Assembly: GCF_003967535.1 (NCBI RefSeq)
Contig: NZ_BIFR01000001.1
Location: 1,293,493 to 1,357,492 of the forward strand
Source: Tengunoibacter tsumagoiensis
Lineage (GTDB): Bacteria; Chloroflexota; Ktedonobacteria; Ktedonobacterales; Ktedonobacteraceae
DNA: 64,000 bases
Direction: 5' to 3'
The notes beneath the pieces were generated by a model, which worked only from the letters and a program-made list of their open reading frames with translations, was not told where the DNA came from and did not search any database. The translations under genes and the position numbers were made by a program. Positions 35,792-44,519 of this stretch are shown here, in pieces (the stretch's first letter is position 1; every line of letters begins with the position of its first letter).

Positions 35792-36253
35792 TTTGCACTT
35801 CCTTAACATCTATTGAAGATTATGCAACATCTACAAGACACAGTATCGCTATTATAACACAGAATATCCCCAGAAGGTTACATATCTACGGGGCAATTGT
35901 TAACAGGGAGTGTGTTTTTTGATTTGCTTTGTAAATATGGTATCTGATAATTATTTTCTAGTTGAAGAAGGCTCACAGCCTTTTTTATCACTATGTCACT
36001 AAGGTTGTCCTGCTTCAGCTTATACCAGTTATGTACAAGAAACTGGTACGTATGTTACACAACCATTTATTAAGAAAATCTGGTTTTAGAAACTAATCAA
36101 GTATGAAGATGCTGATTACAATGTTTAAACTATAGTCCCACAATGTAAAACATCTATTGCTTTTTAATTTTTTCGCATGTATATTAATTACTAATATAAA
36201 GAGCACACAAAGTTCTCTTTAATAAAGGATGGCTGGAAGGATAAGGCGGAAAT
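35792..36253. other. AT-rich divergent promoter region
   Basis: 462 bp, low GC, between the XRE/GAF regulator and the methyltransferase. TACCAGTT (36022-36029) and AACTGGTA (36040-36047) form a perfect 8-bp inverted repeat with a 10-bp gap, a likely operator. Several TAATAT/TATAAT-like hexamers occur, so no single promoter can be named. Confidence 0.5.
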
Positions 36254-37174
36254 ATGGCAGTAAATAATGTGGTACATGTGAATGAATGTGGTTTACCACT
36301 CAATGCAATAGAATGGCTTGTAAAACATCATCAGAGTAAAGCTCAGGAACGCGGGCAAATGATTCGAGATTTGCAGTTGAAGCAAGGAAGCTTTGTGGTG
36401 GATGCGGGGTGTGGACCTGGTTTGTGGACGCCTTTATTGGCACAGGCGATTGGTGCTAATGGAAATATTTTAGGTATTGATATCTCCACGGAAGCGCTGG
36501 TAACTGCACAAAGGCGTAGTTCTGACACCTGGTATAGCCACTATGTTCAATATAAGCGAGCTGCGCTTGAACGTCTGCCAATTGACTATGGAGAAGCGGA
36601 TCTGATTTTTAGTGCTAATGTAAGCCAGTATCTCCCTGATCCAGTTGCAACGTTTGCTAGTATGGCCCCCTATTTAAAACAGGGTGGGCGTATAGCTATT
36701 AAAGATATTGATTTTGGAGAAATGCATTTTCATGGTATTGATGCTGGATTGCAGGCTCGCGTCTTTCAGGCCCGTGAGCGCTGGGAATGGGATCGTATTC
36801 AGCAAGGCTATGCTTATGAAGATAGTTGGGTGGGTTCAAAGTTAGCTGGTTATCTGCGTGCAGCTGGTTTTAAAGATGTGGAGGAGAAGACGTACCGTAT
36901 AGAGCGCCGCTTCCCTCTTGTGCCAAACTTCCGTTTTTACTTGCAAGGAATAGCGGAGTGGTTTGTCTGTGAGGGTGCGCCCTATCTTTCTCGCGAAGAC
37001 ATGAATGCCTGGCTCCACTGTTTCCAGTCTGGAACATGCAATGTTATGGATCAGGAAGACTTTATGAGCGAGGAGACAGAGTATGTAGTGATTGGGCATT
37101 GGGATGTATCGCGTCCTCGTTATTATAGTGATATGCATATCGACAATGCTCGGTTAAATCACCTTGATAGCTAA
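36254..37174 (+). CDS. Class I SAM-dependent methyltransferase
   Basis: 306 residues. The SAM site is clear: motif I VVDAGCGPGLWTPLLA (about 48-63), motif II LGIDISTEAL (about 74-83) and post-II ADLIFSANVSQYLPDP (about 116-131). Motif III is near LKQGGRIAIKDIDFG. The C-terminal 130 residues, with RFYLQGIAEWFVCEGAPYLS, are substrate-specific and not recognised. The pattern fits ubiquinone/small-molecule methyltransferases. ATG preceded by GGAAGGATAAGGCGG. A 29-bp hairpin ends the transcript. Confidence 0.9.
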   Translation: MAVNNVVHVNECGLPLNAIEWLVKHHQSKAQERGQMIRDLQLKQGSFVVDAGCGPGLWTPLLAQAIGANGNILGIDISTEALVTAQRRSSDTWYSHYVQYKRAALERLPIDYGEADLIFSANVSQYLPDPVATFASMAPYLKQGGRIAIKDIDFGEMHFHGIDAGLQARVFQARERWEWDRIQQGYAYEDSWVGSKLAGYLRAAGFKDVEEKTYRIERRFPLVPNFRFYLQGIAEWFVCEGAPYLSREDMNAWLHCFQSGTCNVMDQEDFMSEETEYVVIGHWDVSRPRYYSDMHIDNARLNHLDS

Positions 37175-37190
37175 GGTCAAGAGGACAGTA

Positions 37191-37253
37191 GCCTTTCCAG
37201 AACAAGAATAGAGGCACCAGATGATGGTGCCTCTATTCTTGTTCTGGAAAGGC
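37191..37253 (+). terminator. 29-bp perfect stem-loop terminator
   Basis: Arms 37191-37219 and 37225-37253 pair without mismatch around a 5-nt loop. It lies 17 bases after the methyltransferase stop. The IS200/IS605-type scar begins immediately after it. Confidence 0.85.
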
Positions 37254-37608
37254 GAGAAAACCGCGAAGTCATCGGCTTCGTGGATGAATCGCCGGGAGTG
37301 CAGGTCCCTCAAAAGAAACCAGCATCCCCATGGACTCAAAAAACTCCGGCAAGCGCCGGATGGTGCGTATCTCCGCGCTGTAACCACACAGAGAATTCGA
37401 CTTCACCTCGACAGTGTTCAAAAGGCTTGTTGTGCTGAGAGCACCGGCCCTTTCCTCAAGCCTCCCTAACCGCAGGTGTCATGACCAATCGAATGGTGTT
37501 TCCATTTCGGGAAACCAGTCTGGTGAACTCAAGCTTCCGAAGAAGCACTCAACCCAGGACACGTTAGCCTCCGAAGAAGCCGCTGTGTCTTCAGTTCAGT
37601 GGTAGTTC
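37254..37608 (+). mobile_element. Solo right end of an IS200/IS605-type element (possible omega-RNA region)
   Basis: The stretch has no intact gene but several short hairpins: CGAAG/CTTCG (about 37263-37281), CCGGC/GCCGG (37345-37360) and GTTTCC/GGGAAAC (about 37480). It closes with AGAAGCC...GGTAGTTCAC at about 37573-37608, the usual look of the right end of TnpB-bearing IS605-type elements. In such elements this part encodes the guide RNA used by TnpB. tnpA and tnpB are missing. The call rests on remembered end motifs and structure, not on a search. Confidence 0.55.
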
Positions 37609-37818
37609 ACCTGCAATCATCGCTATCGCGACATCTCCAACCAGCGATTGCAGCTGGTTATGAAGCTGACCCATTTTCTCCATCCTGGCTGTAATAAAAT
37701 CATGTTGCGATGTTCCATAGGATAAGCCAGTCAGGCCACGTTGGGCTGCTTCATACTCTGCGCTGATCTGTGCCAATAGTCTAGCAACCTCACTGCGTTG
37801 TTCATGGGCTCCAAGCAT
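37591..37818 (-). CDS. Small hypothetical protein, C-terminus altered by the insertion
   Basis: 75 residues: MLGAHEQRSEVARLLAQISAEYEAAQRGL...HNQLQSLVGDVAIAMIAG, then ELPLN from the inserted element. The body is helical and amphipathic, with no named family. AGGAAGAGGAGAT directly upstream of the ATG is a very strong ribosome site, so this is a real gene. The last codons read into the IS200/IS605-type end (37608 down to 37591), meaning that the native end was lost or moved. The original length is unknown. Confidence 0.7.
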   Translation of the reverse strand: MLGAHEQRSEVARLLAQISAEYEAAQRGLTGLSYGTSQHDFITARMEKMGQLHNQLQSLVGDVAIAMIAGELPLN

Positions 37819-38403
37819 GATCTCCTCTTCCTTCCTACCCCTAAGAAATGTTTGATAATAGCGACCAGATGAAGCGATGTTAAAACAATGTTTATCATTT
37901 GTTATAACAACCTTTACAAACTATGACCTTAGTATGCACGAAGATGTAGTTGCTTGTCTAGTGGTCCTGTACTATAAAATCTTATGAAATAAATATTTTT
38001 ACAAAATCTTTACATTACTATTACATCATGTGATATATGTATATGATTTTAATAAACAAATGGAATGATATTTAGCATCCACTACAAATAATGAGCACTT
38101 TTGTTCAAGAGAATAGCTAAATATTCTTGCTGCACAAGATCATGCGAGACAAGAGAGAGCTATAATGAAATTTAGCCTCTTCCTTTTTACGAAAGACATA
38201 TGGTATACTTCTGATTAACGCTTCCTTGGTACTGATCACTTCATACATATGAAGGATGACAGATCAGAATGCGTTAAGAAGCTACGTTGACTCCCCATTG
38301 ATACGTTATCAGTGGCAACGTTAGCACTAAGCGAAAGCTTCATTGAATGTTGAGAAGTAGCAGGAATGGACCTGCTACGAGAAGCGAAAAGGAGTCGTCC
38401 GTC
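37819..38403. other. 585-bp AT-rich intergenic region upstream of the ABC ATPase
   Basis: It holds a 12-bp perfect palindrome TTGTTATAACAA (37899-37910) close to the small hypothetical gene, which it could control. Around 38200-38300 there are TATACT-like sequences that may start the ATPase transcript. No coding frame with a ribosome site. Confidence 0.5.
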
Positions 38404-39513
38404 ATGGCACGTGTCCAATTTGATCACGTTTACAAACGTTTTAACAAAACCGAAGTCGTTCATGATATCAGCCTGGATATCCAGGACAAAGAGTTCCTGG
38501 TTCTGGTTGGGCCTTCAGGTTGTGGTAAAAGTACTTGCTTGCGTATGGTTGCAGGCCTGGAAGAGCCAACCGAAGGTGATATCTATATTGGCGATCGTAT
38601 TGTCAATGGTGTTGATCCTAAAGACCGCGATATCGCGATGGTTTTCCAGAACTACGCTCTCTACCCCCACATGACAGTATTCGACAACATGGCCTTTGGT
38701 CTCAAACTGCGTCACTTCCCCAAAGCAGATATTAAAAAGCGGGTTGAAGATACCGCAGCTACCCTTGGTCTGGAGAACCTGCTGAAGCGTAAGCCCAAAG
38801 AGCTTTCTGGTGGTCAGAGACAGCGTGTGGCACTGGGCCGCGCCATTGTTCGTGAAGCTCAGGTCTTCTTGATGGACGAGCCTCTCTCGAATCTGGACGC
38901 CAAGCTTCGTGTTGAGACGCGCGCCAATATCATCAAATTGCATCAGAATATTCAGAAGACTGTGATCTATGTCACCCATGATCAGGTTGAGGCGATGACG
39001 ATGGGTGATCGTATTGCGGTTCTGAATGGTGGTATTATTCAGCAGCTGGGCGCTCCTCAAGAGCTTTATGATCATCCAGCTAACCTCTTTGTGGCCGGTT
39101 TTATTGGTTCTCCTTCGATGAACTTTGTGCCTAACGCTAAGGTTGTTAGTGAGAGCAATTCTGCAACGATTATCCTGGAGGGTCTGGGTCGCATCCGTGT
39201 GCCACAACTCTATGTTGAACGTGCAAAAGCCGCTGCTGGTAAGAATCTGACCTTTGGTGTACGCCCTACTCATCTGGAAGATGCGAATATTATTGGTAAA
39301 GATGGCATCGAACAATCTTCTATCGATGCAGCTGTGGATGTGGTCGAGAACCTGGGTAACGAGTTGCAGGTCTATCTGACTGCTGGTGGCCATAACATGA
39401 TAGCTACCCTCGATCCTCGCTCTCGTGTCTCCTCAGGCGATAAAGTTCGCCTGTATGTCGATAGCGATCAGATTCACCTCTTCGATACCGATAGCGGCGA
39501 AGCTATCTTCTAA
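38404..39513 (+). CDS. ugpC: ABC transporter ATPase, MsmX/UgpC/MalK type (orphan)
   Basis: 369 residues. Nucleotide-binding domain 1-235: Walker A GPSGCGKST (about 38-46), Q-loop VFQNYALYPHM, signature LSGGQRQRVALGRAIV (about 135-150), Walker B VFLMDEPLSNLDA, and H-loop YVTHDQVEA. The C-terminal TOBE/MalK-like domain (240-369) has FIGSPSMNFV and FGVRPTHLEDA. AAAAGGAG lies 9 bases before the ATG. No permease or binding protein lies nearby. In several Gram-positives one such ATPase powers many sugar importers, and that shared role is likely here. A TTTTT terminator follows. Confidence 0.92.
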   Translation: MARVQFDHVYKRFNKTEVVHDISLDIQDKEFLVLVGPSGCGKSTCLRMVAGLEEPTEGDIYIGDRIVNGVDPKDRDIAMVFQNYALYPHMTVFDNMAFGLKLRHFPKADIKKRVEDTAATLGLENLLKRKPKELSGGQRQRVALGRAIVREAQVFLMDEPLSNLDAKLRVETRANIIKLHQNIQKTVIYVTHDQVEAMTMGDRIAVLNGGIIQQLGAPQELYDHPANLFVAGFIGSPSMNFVPNAKVVSESNSATIILEGLGRIRVPQLYVERAKAAAGKNLTFGVRPTHLEDANIIGKDGIEQSSIDAAVDVVENLGNELQVYLTAGGHNMIATLDPRSRVSSGDKVRLYVDSDQIHLFDTDSGEAIF

Positions 39514-39566
39514 ACACAAAAAACCCGGAAATGAGTGGTAATGAGCAATCATTACTTCTTGCTAAG

Positions 39567-39609
39567 GGACAGGCAACTTTTACCAGAAGTGAAGGTGCCT
39601 GTCCTTTTT
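39567..39609 (+). terminator. Intrinsic terminator of the ABC ATPase gene
   Basis: GGACAGGCA (39567-39575) pairs with TGCCTGTCC (39596-39604), followed by T5. Confidence 0.9.
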
Positions 39610-39663
39610 GTATACAATGAGGTAAGAGAACCAGGAAGTCTTTCTCTTAGATGTACGGAGACT

Positions 39664-40719
39664 TTAATTGGCCAGTTCAGGCTCTTCCAGGCTTAACGTC
39701 AGAAGCGCTTCTTGTTCGTTGCCTGCTATAATCATCTTTTCCATGAGATGATGAAGCGTCTCAACATCAGCTACTTGAGCTGCTTTCTGTTGAGCCAGTG
39801 AGGCTAGATGAGGAAAACGCGTTCGGGTGACGAGGCAAAAAGCGCTTTTGGCTTCATTTAATTTGCCTTCAGCTTTACCCTCAGCTTTACCCTCGGCTTT
39901 GCCCTCAGCTTTGCCCTCAGCTTTACCTTCGGCCTTGCCCTCGGCTTTACCCTCAGCTTTGCCCTCGGCCTTGCCTTCAGCGATGCCCTGAGCCAGGCCT
40001 TTAGCAATAGCTTGTGAACGTAATTGTTGAATATATTCATCTTCTTCGAGCAGTTGTTCAAAAACGTCCATTCGCGCTCTCACTTTCTTTTTTTCGTTAA
40101 GCTCTACTGTGGTGGTTCGGTTTAACATTATTTTGAGCCAGAGTAGTCTTTGAGAGAGATCATCCTCTCGCCATTGATAATGCATTGCAAGCTCGTCAAT
40201 GGCTTGCAAAAGCACCTCTGCAGTGGCATGTTGCATCGCTGGCAGCAAAGGGTACATACTTATTATATGATGCTGGACATAGTATTGTGCATCCAGTTTT
40301 GGCAGCGACAATACTTCAAAATCAAACTGTAGAAAAGTCTGTTTTCTATCCCGTTCAATCAGGGGTGATTCAACAACCTTCTCAGTGAAAAGATAGAGAA
40401 TCATTGAATGAACGGGGAGTTTGTGCTCGGCAAAAAGGTTGACATGGTAGATGAGCGTCCGATAAGCCATATCAGGGTCTTCGATGCTTTGAAATTCCAG
40501 ATGGAGAATCTGAGGCTCGTCATAACGCATAATTTTGTAGGCTCGGTCCCCATGCATGGGGGCTCGCAGGACTTCTGTATCCAGTACGGCGACAAGTTCG
40601 GCCCCTGGCAATAAAGTAGGAATAATCTCAGCAGCATCTTCTTTGAAAAGAGCTTTGAGCGAGCTGTCATAAGGCTGTGGATTCTGTGAGGGATCTCTAT
40701 GATGGTTTTTTTTGGGCAT
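39664..40719 (-). CDS. Rpn/PD-(D/E)XK-type nuclease-like protein with AEGK repeat
   Basis: 351 residues. The N-terminal part starts DSSLKALFKEDAAEIIPTLLPG and continues with ILHLEFQSIEDPDMAYRTLIYHVNLF, the pattern of Rpn-like recombination-promoting nucleases (PD-(D/E)XK fold). The acidic D in VAVLDTE (about 47) and E in LHLEFQ (about 74) could be catalytic. A tract of ten AEGK tetrapeptides lies at about 247-286 and is predicted helical. A further 65 residues end the protein. Copies are common near mobile elements. AGGAGG is placed upstream of the ATG. A role in DNA cleavage is inferred from the family. Confidence 0.82.
   Translation of the reverse strand: MPKKNHHRDPSQNPQPYDSSLKALFKEDAAEIIPTLLPGAELVAVLDTEVLRAPMHGDRAYKIMRYDEPQILHLEFQSIEDPDMAYRTLIYHVNLFAEHKLPVHSMILYLFTEKVVESPLIERDRKQTFLQFDFEVLSLPKLDAQYYVQHHIISMYPLLPAMQHATAEVLLQAIDELAMHYQWREDDLSQRLLWLKIMLNRTTTVELNEKKKVRARMDVFEQLLEEDEYIQQLRSQAIAKGLAQGIAEGKAEGKAEGKAEGKAEGKAEGKAEGKAEGKAEGKAEGKLNEAKSAFCLVTRTRFPHLASLAQQKAAQVADVETLHHLMEKMIIAGNEQEALLTLSLEEPELAN
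39862..39981 (-). repeat. Ten in-frame 12-bp tandem repeats (AEGK codons)
   Basis: Ten consecutive 12-bp units encode AEGK. They differ only at synonymous positions (GAG/GAA, GGC/GGT, AAA/AAG), so the peptide is conserved while the DNA has drifted. Units 4 and 5 are identical. The tract length can change by slippage without breaking the frame. Confidence 0.9.
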
Positions 40720-40817
40720 TCTTTGCTTTCCTCCTCCTCTTCTACATATCTATCCCGATCAAAGAATACCAGAATACCGGAAGCGATGGCAATGGATTAG
40801 TAAAAATGTACTAACAG

Positions 40818-40851
40818 GTAAAAGGGGAAAAATTTCCTTTTCCCCTTTTAC
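40818..40851 (-). terminator. Hairpin terminator of the fad cluster
   Basis: GTAAAAGGGGAAA pairs with TTTCCCCTTTTAC across a short loop, 14 bases after the fadN stop. Confidence 0.75.
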
Positions 40852-40864
40852 GATACAGAGTGTG

Positions 40865-43252
40865 CTAATTGCGTAACGGTTTACCAGTGTTCAGGAGGGC
40901 TTCGATGCGCTGCTGTGTCTTCTCCATGCCGCAAAGGCTCAGGAAGGCTTCGCGTTCCAGGTCAAGAACGTATTGTTCGCTCACTGGAGTAATAGGTGAG
41001 CAATTGCCTCCAGTGAGCACATGGGCCAGATGCTTGCCGATCACTGCATCATGTTCGCTCACCTTACCGGTTAAGAGCATCCCTTCGACCTGTTGCTCCA
41101 GGACGAGCCGCGCGCCACTGCCTGGTAGCAGGAGGAGCTCTGGTTGAGGAGGCTGCCATTTTCCGGCCTCCCTGGCTTCAGCCAGCTTGAGTGCGTCGTC
41201 CTTTGCATCGTATAAGAGCAGGTCGCGATTAAGCGTTATCGCATCTGTCTTACGCAGGAAGCGTAGCTCTTGAGCTTCAACTGCGCTGCTGGAGACTGTG
41301 GCTACAGCGATAATCTCGAAAGCTTTACGAGCAGGTGTGAACGGTCCACCCTTCTTCGCTGCTTTCTCAGCGCTGGCTCCCTGGCGCAGCAGAAGCTCCT
41401 TACAGCCTCCACCAGCCGGGACCAGCCCTACACCAGTCTCAACCAGCCCAATATAGGATTCGGCCAGAGCACGTGTGTGATTGCAGTGCATAATCAGTTC
41501 GCAGCCACCACCCAGAGCGCGGCCAGCCGGGGCTGCTACGACAGGAATTGGACTATATTTGAGGAGCTGGTGGGCCTGTTGGAGCCCGTTGATTGCTCCG
41601 TTTAGCATCTCCCAGGCTCCCTGACGTGCTCCCATGAGTACAAGGAGGAGATTCGCTCCTGCTGAATAGTCTGGTGCTTCATTGCCGATGACGAGTGCTC
41701 GGAATTGCCTGGAACCTTCCTGAACAGCGTAATGGAGAAGCTCGATAATGCCTTCATCAATCGAGTTCATCTTTGTATGGAACTCCAGACAGCCGATCCC
41801 ATCACCTAGATCAACCAGAGCCGCTGAACCATTATCTCGTACAACATTGGTTGCCTTCTTTTTTACTGTGGTAAGCGAGATAGTTTGTTTCATGCCAGAT
41901 AGAGGTTGATAGCTCTTGCTGCTGAGATCAAAGTAGTGCTTTTTTCCCTCGATCTCGCGATAGAAAGTGCCCTGACCCTGTGTCTGCACCTCTTTTACTA
42001 ATGGAGGAAGCTCACGGCCTGCCAACACTTTCTGAAGCGTTTCAGGGTGAGTGAGCAGAATATCCCAGAGCTCAAAGCTCCCCAGCTCAAAGTTAAAGCC
42101 CCAGCGCATGGCGTTATCGATTGAGACGATATCGTCGGCGATCTCTGGTACACGTTTAGCGGCATAGATGAGAGCATCAGCCGTTGTTTCGCGAGCTAGC
42201 TGACTGGCACGATCATTACCATTCAGGAGCGTCACAATGCGCTGTTCGATACTATCTTGTTTGCGAGCAGCTCCAATGGAGTCAAAGCGATGTTTGGGCT
42301 GTGGTTCATACTCCAGCGATTGAAGATTGAGCTCAAGAATAATTGATTCGCCAGTTGGGCCTTTGATGCGTTTATAGAAGCCCTGCCCGCTCTTCTCGCC
42401 GAGCCAGCCCTTTTTAATGATCTCACGGACTATCTCTGGCATCAGAAAGGTTGCGCGTTGTTCGTCGTCAGGGGCGTTCTGATAGAGATTATCGCCAACG
42501 TGCTGAAGGGTATCCAGTCCTGACAGATCTGAGGTGCGAAAGACCGCCGATTTAGGGCGGCCCATATTCGGGCCCAGAATCATATCTACTTCGCTGACAG
42601 TATACCCCTCCGCCAGCGCATGGTGCATCGTGGACATAAAGCCATAGACACCCAGGCGATTGGCAATAAAATTGGGGGTATCCTTACAGATGACAACCCC
42701 TTTGCCAAGGACTTCACTCCCAAATTGTTGCATGAAGTGGAGTAATTCCGGATCTGTCTGGGCGGTAGGCACTAATTCGAGGAGCCGCATATAGCGGACT
42801 GGATTAAAGAAGTGCGTGATTAAGAAGTGGTTACGGAAGCGCTCTGATCGGCCCTCGGTTAACTGATGGGCAGGAAGGCCAGATGTGTTCGAGCTGATAA
42901 TAGTTGTGGGCGAGAGTACGCTCTCAATCTTCTCATAGAGAGCGTGCTTAATGTCCAGGCGTTCAACTACGGCCTCGATGATCCAATCGACATCGGCGAG
43001 CTTATCCAGATCATCTTCGATATTTCCGATGGTAATTAATTGAGCTGAGCGCTGGCTATAGAATGAGGCGGGCCTGGCCTTCAGTGTCTTCTCCAGACCA
43101 GTGCGTGCGATTCGATTGCGGTCGGTCGTCTCACCAGAAGGCACAATATCTACCAGCAGGCTAGGAATGCCAACATTGGCGAGATGAGCAGCAATTGCTG
43201 CCCCCATCACGCCAGCCCCCACAACTCCAACTTTACGGATAGCGTATGTCAT
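40865..43252 (-). CDS. fadN: 3-hydroxyacyl-CoA dehydrogenase / enoyl-CoA hydratase
   Basis: 795 residues, like Bacillus FadN (about 790). It catalyses the second and third steps of beta-oxidation: hydration of enoyl-CoA, then NAD-dependent oxidation. The dehydrogenase comes first: VGVVGAGVMGAAIAAHLA Rossmann loop at 8-25, SSNTSGLP near 118 and HFFNPVRYMRLLELVP near 146-161. The crotonase domain is in the C-terminal half, with GGGCELIMHC and LVETGVGLVPAGGG near 580-630. The start is 2 bases after the fadA stop (TGA-TT-ATG), with GAGAGG inside the fadA end, so translation is coupled. Confidence 0.95.
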   Translation of the reverse strand: MTYAIRKVGVVGAGVMGAAIAAHLANVGIPSLLVDIVPSGETTDRNRIARTGLEKTLKARPASFYSQRSAQLITIGNIEDDLDKLADVDWIIEAVVERLDIKHALYEKIESVLSPTTIISSNTSGLPAHQLTEGRSERFRNHFLITHFFNPVRYMRLLELVPTAQTDPELLHFMQQFGSEVLGKGVVICKDTPNFIANRLGVYGFMSTMHHALAEGYTVSEVDMILGPNMGRPKSAVFRTSDLSGLDTLQHVGDNLYQNAPDDEQRATFLMPEIVREIIKKGWLGEKSGQGFYKRIKGPTGESIILELNLQSLEYEPQPKHRFDSIGAARKQDSIEQRIVTLLNGNDRASQLARETTADALIYAAKRVPEIADDIVSIDNAMRWGFNFELGSFELWDILLTHPETLQKVLAGRELPPLVKEVQTQGQGTFYREIEGKKHYFDLSSKSYQPLSGMKQTISLTTVKKKATNVVRDNGSAALVDLGDGIGCLEFHTKMNSIDEGIIELLHYAVQEGSRQFRALVIGNEAPDYSAGANLLLVLMGARQGAWEMLNGAINGLQQAHQLLKYSPIPVVAAPAGRALGGGCELIMHCNHTRALAESYIGLVETGVGLVPAGGGCKELLLRQGASAEKAAKKGGPFTPARKAFEIIAVATVSSSAVEAQELRFLRKTDAITLNRDLLLYDAKDDALKLAEAREAGKWQPPQPELLLLPGSGARLVLEQQVEGMLLTGKVSEHDAVIGKHLAHVLTGGNCSPITPVSEQYVLDLEREAFLSLCGMEKTQQRIEALLNTGKPLRN

Positions 43253-43254
43253 AA

Positions 43255-44442
43255 TCAGACCAACCTCTCAATCAATGTTGCAACGCCCTGGCCTCCACCC
43301 ACGCAGAGAGTAGCAATTCCTAGCGTCTTATCCAGTGTCTGGAGATCATTGAGCAGCGTTGTAATCAGACGAGCACCGCTACAGCCGAGGGGATGGCCAA
43401 GAGCAATCGCGCCACCATGGGGGTTCAGTTTTGTTTGATCAATCTCCAATGCTTTCACGACCGAGAGCGATTGAGCGGCGAATGCCTCATTCAGCTCGAT
43501 AATGTCGATATCGTTAAGCTGTAGATTTGCGCGTTGGAGCAATTTGCGGATTGCGGGCACTGGGCCGATCCCCATTATCGATGGGTTGACTCCGGACACG
43601 GCCATTGTGCGAATTCGAGCCAGTGGCTGAATCCCCAATTCCTGTGCACGTTCGGACGACATCAACACAACAGCAGCGGCACCATCATTAAGCGGGCTGG
43701 AGTTTCCTGCCGTAACCGAGCCACCTTTGAGAAAGGCTGGCTCAAGCTGTGCTAATCTTGCCAGCGAAGTATCACGGCGAGGACCCTCATCAGTCTCTAA
43801 CAGGTTCCCATTGGGGAGAGGAACAGGGACGATCTCACGTTTGAAGATTCCATTATCGATGGCTGCCAGTGCGCGCTGATGGCTACGGAGGGCAAAGGCA
43901 TCCTGCTCTTCGCGGCTAATGGAATAATCGCGAGCGAGATTCTCAGCCGTCATGCCCATTGGCAGATAACTGGAGTAGCCGTATTCGAGCTCACAGGGAG
44001 GATAGACTGAGCTATCTTGTTGCCCCTTGATCAGGCGAGGATTATAGCTAGGGTTAAAGCCTCCCATTGGGACGCGTGACATGCTTTCAACGCCACCAGC
44101 GATGATCACCTCGCCCAGTCCGAGCATAATACTCTGTGCCGCCATATTCACAGCTTGAAGACTGGAGGCGCAGAAGCGATTGACCGTTACGCCGCCAGCC
44201 GTCTCGGGTAGACCAGCCAGCGCACCGACGATACGGGCCAGATTCATCCCCTGTTCCCCTTCAGGGAAGGCACAGCCTAGAATAACATCCTCAATCAGGG
44301 AGCGATCAAGTTGAGGCACGCGTTCGACCGCGGCCTTGACGGCCAGGGCGGCTAGATCATCGGCACGCACATCTTTGAGTGTGCCCTTGTTGGCTCGTCC
44401 AATCGGTGTACGTACGGCACTGACAATGACAACCTCTGTCAT
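43255..44442 (-). CDS. fadA: Acetyl-CoA C-acyltransferase (3-ketoacyl-CoA thiolase)
   Basis: 395 residues, the usual thiolase length. It cleaves 3-ketoacyl-CoA with CoA to acetyl-CoA plus a shortened acyl-CoA. The nucleophile C91 lies in VNRFCASSLQA. GGVESMSRVPMG lies near 112. His is in NPHGGAIALGHPLGCSG near 345-361. The second Cys is in CVGGGQG near 380. It lies between fadE and fadN on the same strand with tight spacing and is part of the same operon. Confidence 0.96.
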   Translation of the reverse strand: MTEVVIVSAVRTPIGRANKGTLKDVRADDLAALAVKAAVERVPQLDRSLIEDVILGCAFPEGEQGMNLARIVGALAGLPETAGGVTVNRFCASSLQAVNMAAQSIMLGLGEVIIAGGVESMSRVPMGGFNPSYNPRLIKGQQDSSVYPPCELEYGYSSYLPMGMTAENLARDYSISREEQDAFALRSHQRALAAIDNGIFKREIVPVPLPNGNLLETDEGPRRDTSLARLAQLEPAFLKGGSVTAGNSSPLNDGAAAVVLMSSERAQELGIQPLARIRTMAVSGVNPSIMGIGPVPAIRKLLQRANLQLNDIDIIELNEAFAAQSLSVVKALEIDQTKLNPHGGAIALGHPLGCSGARLITTLLNDLQTLDKTLGIATLCVGGGQGVATLIERLV

Positions 44443-44519
44443 GACATTTCTCTCCTTCAGGCTCTATCTGACACTATCTGTATGTCCGTGTAGTAGACTG
44501 GTTACCCTTATTTTTAACT

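Noticed and set aside
38515-39393. 292-residue minus-strand frame
   Set aside because: Antisense to the ABC ATPase, with no ribosome site and no family features.
39862-39981. CRISPR-like regular repeat
   Set aside because: Units are contiguous, without spacers, and keep a reading frame. It is a coding tandem repeat.
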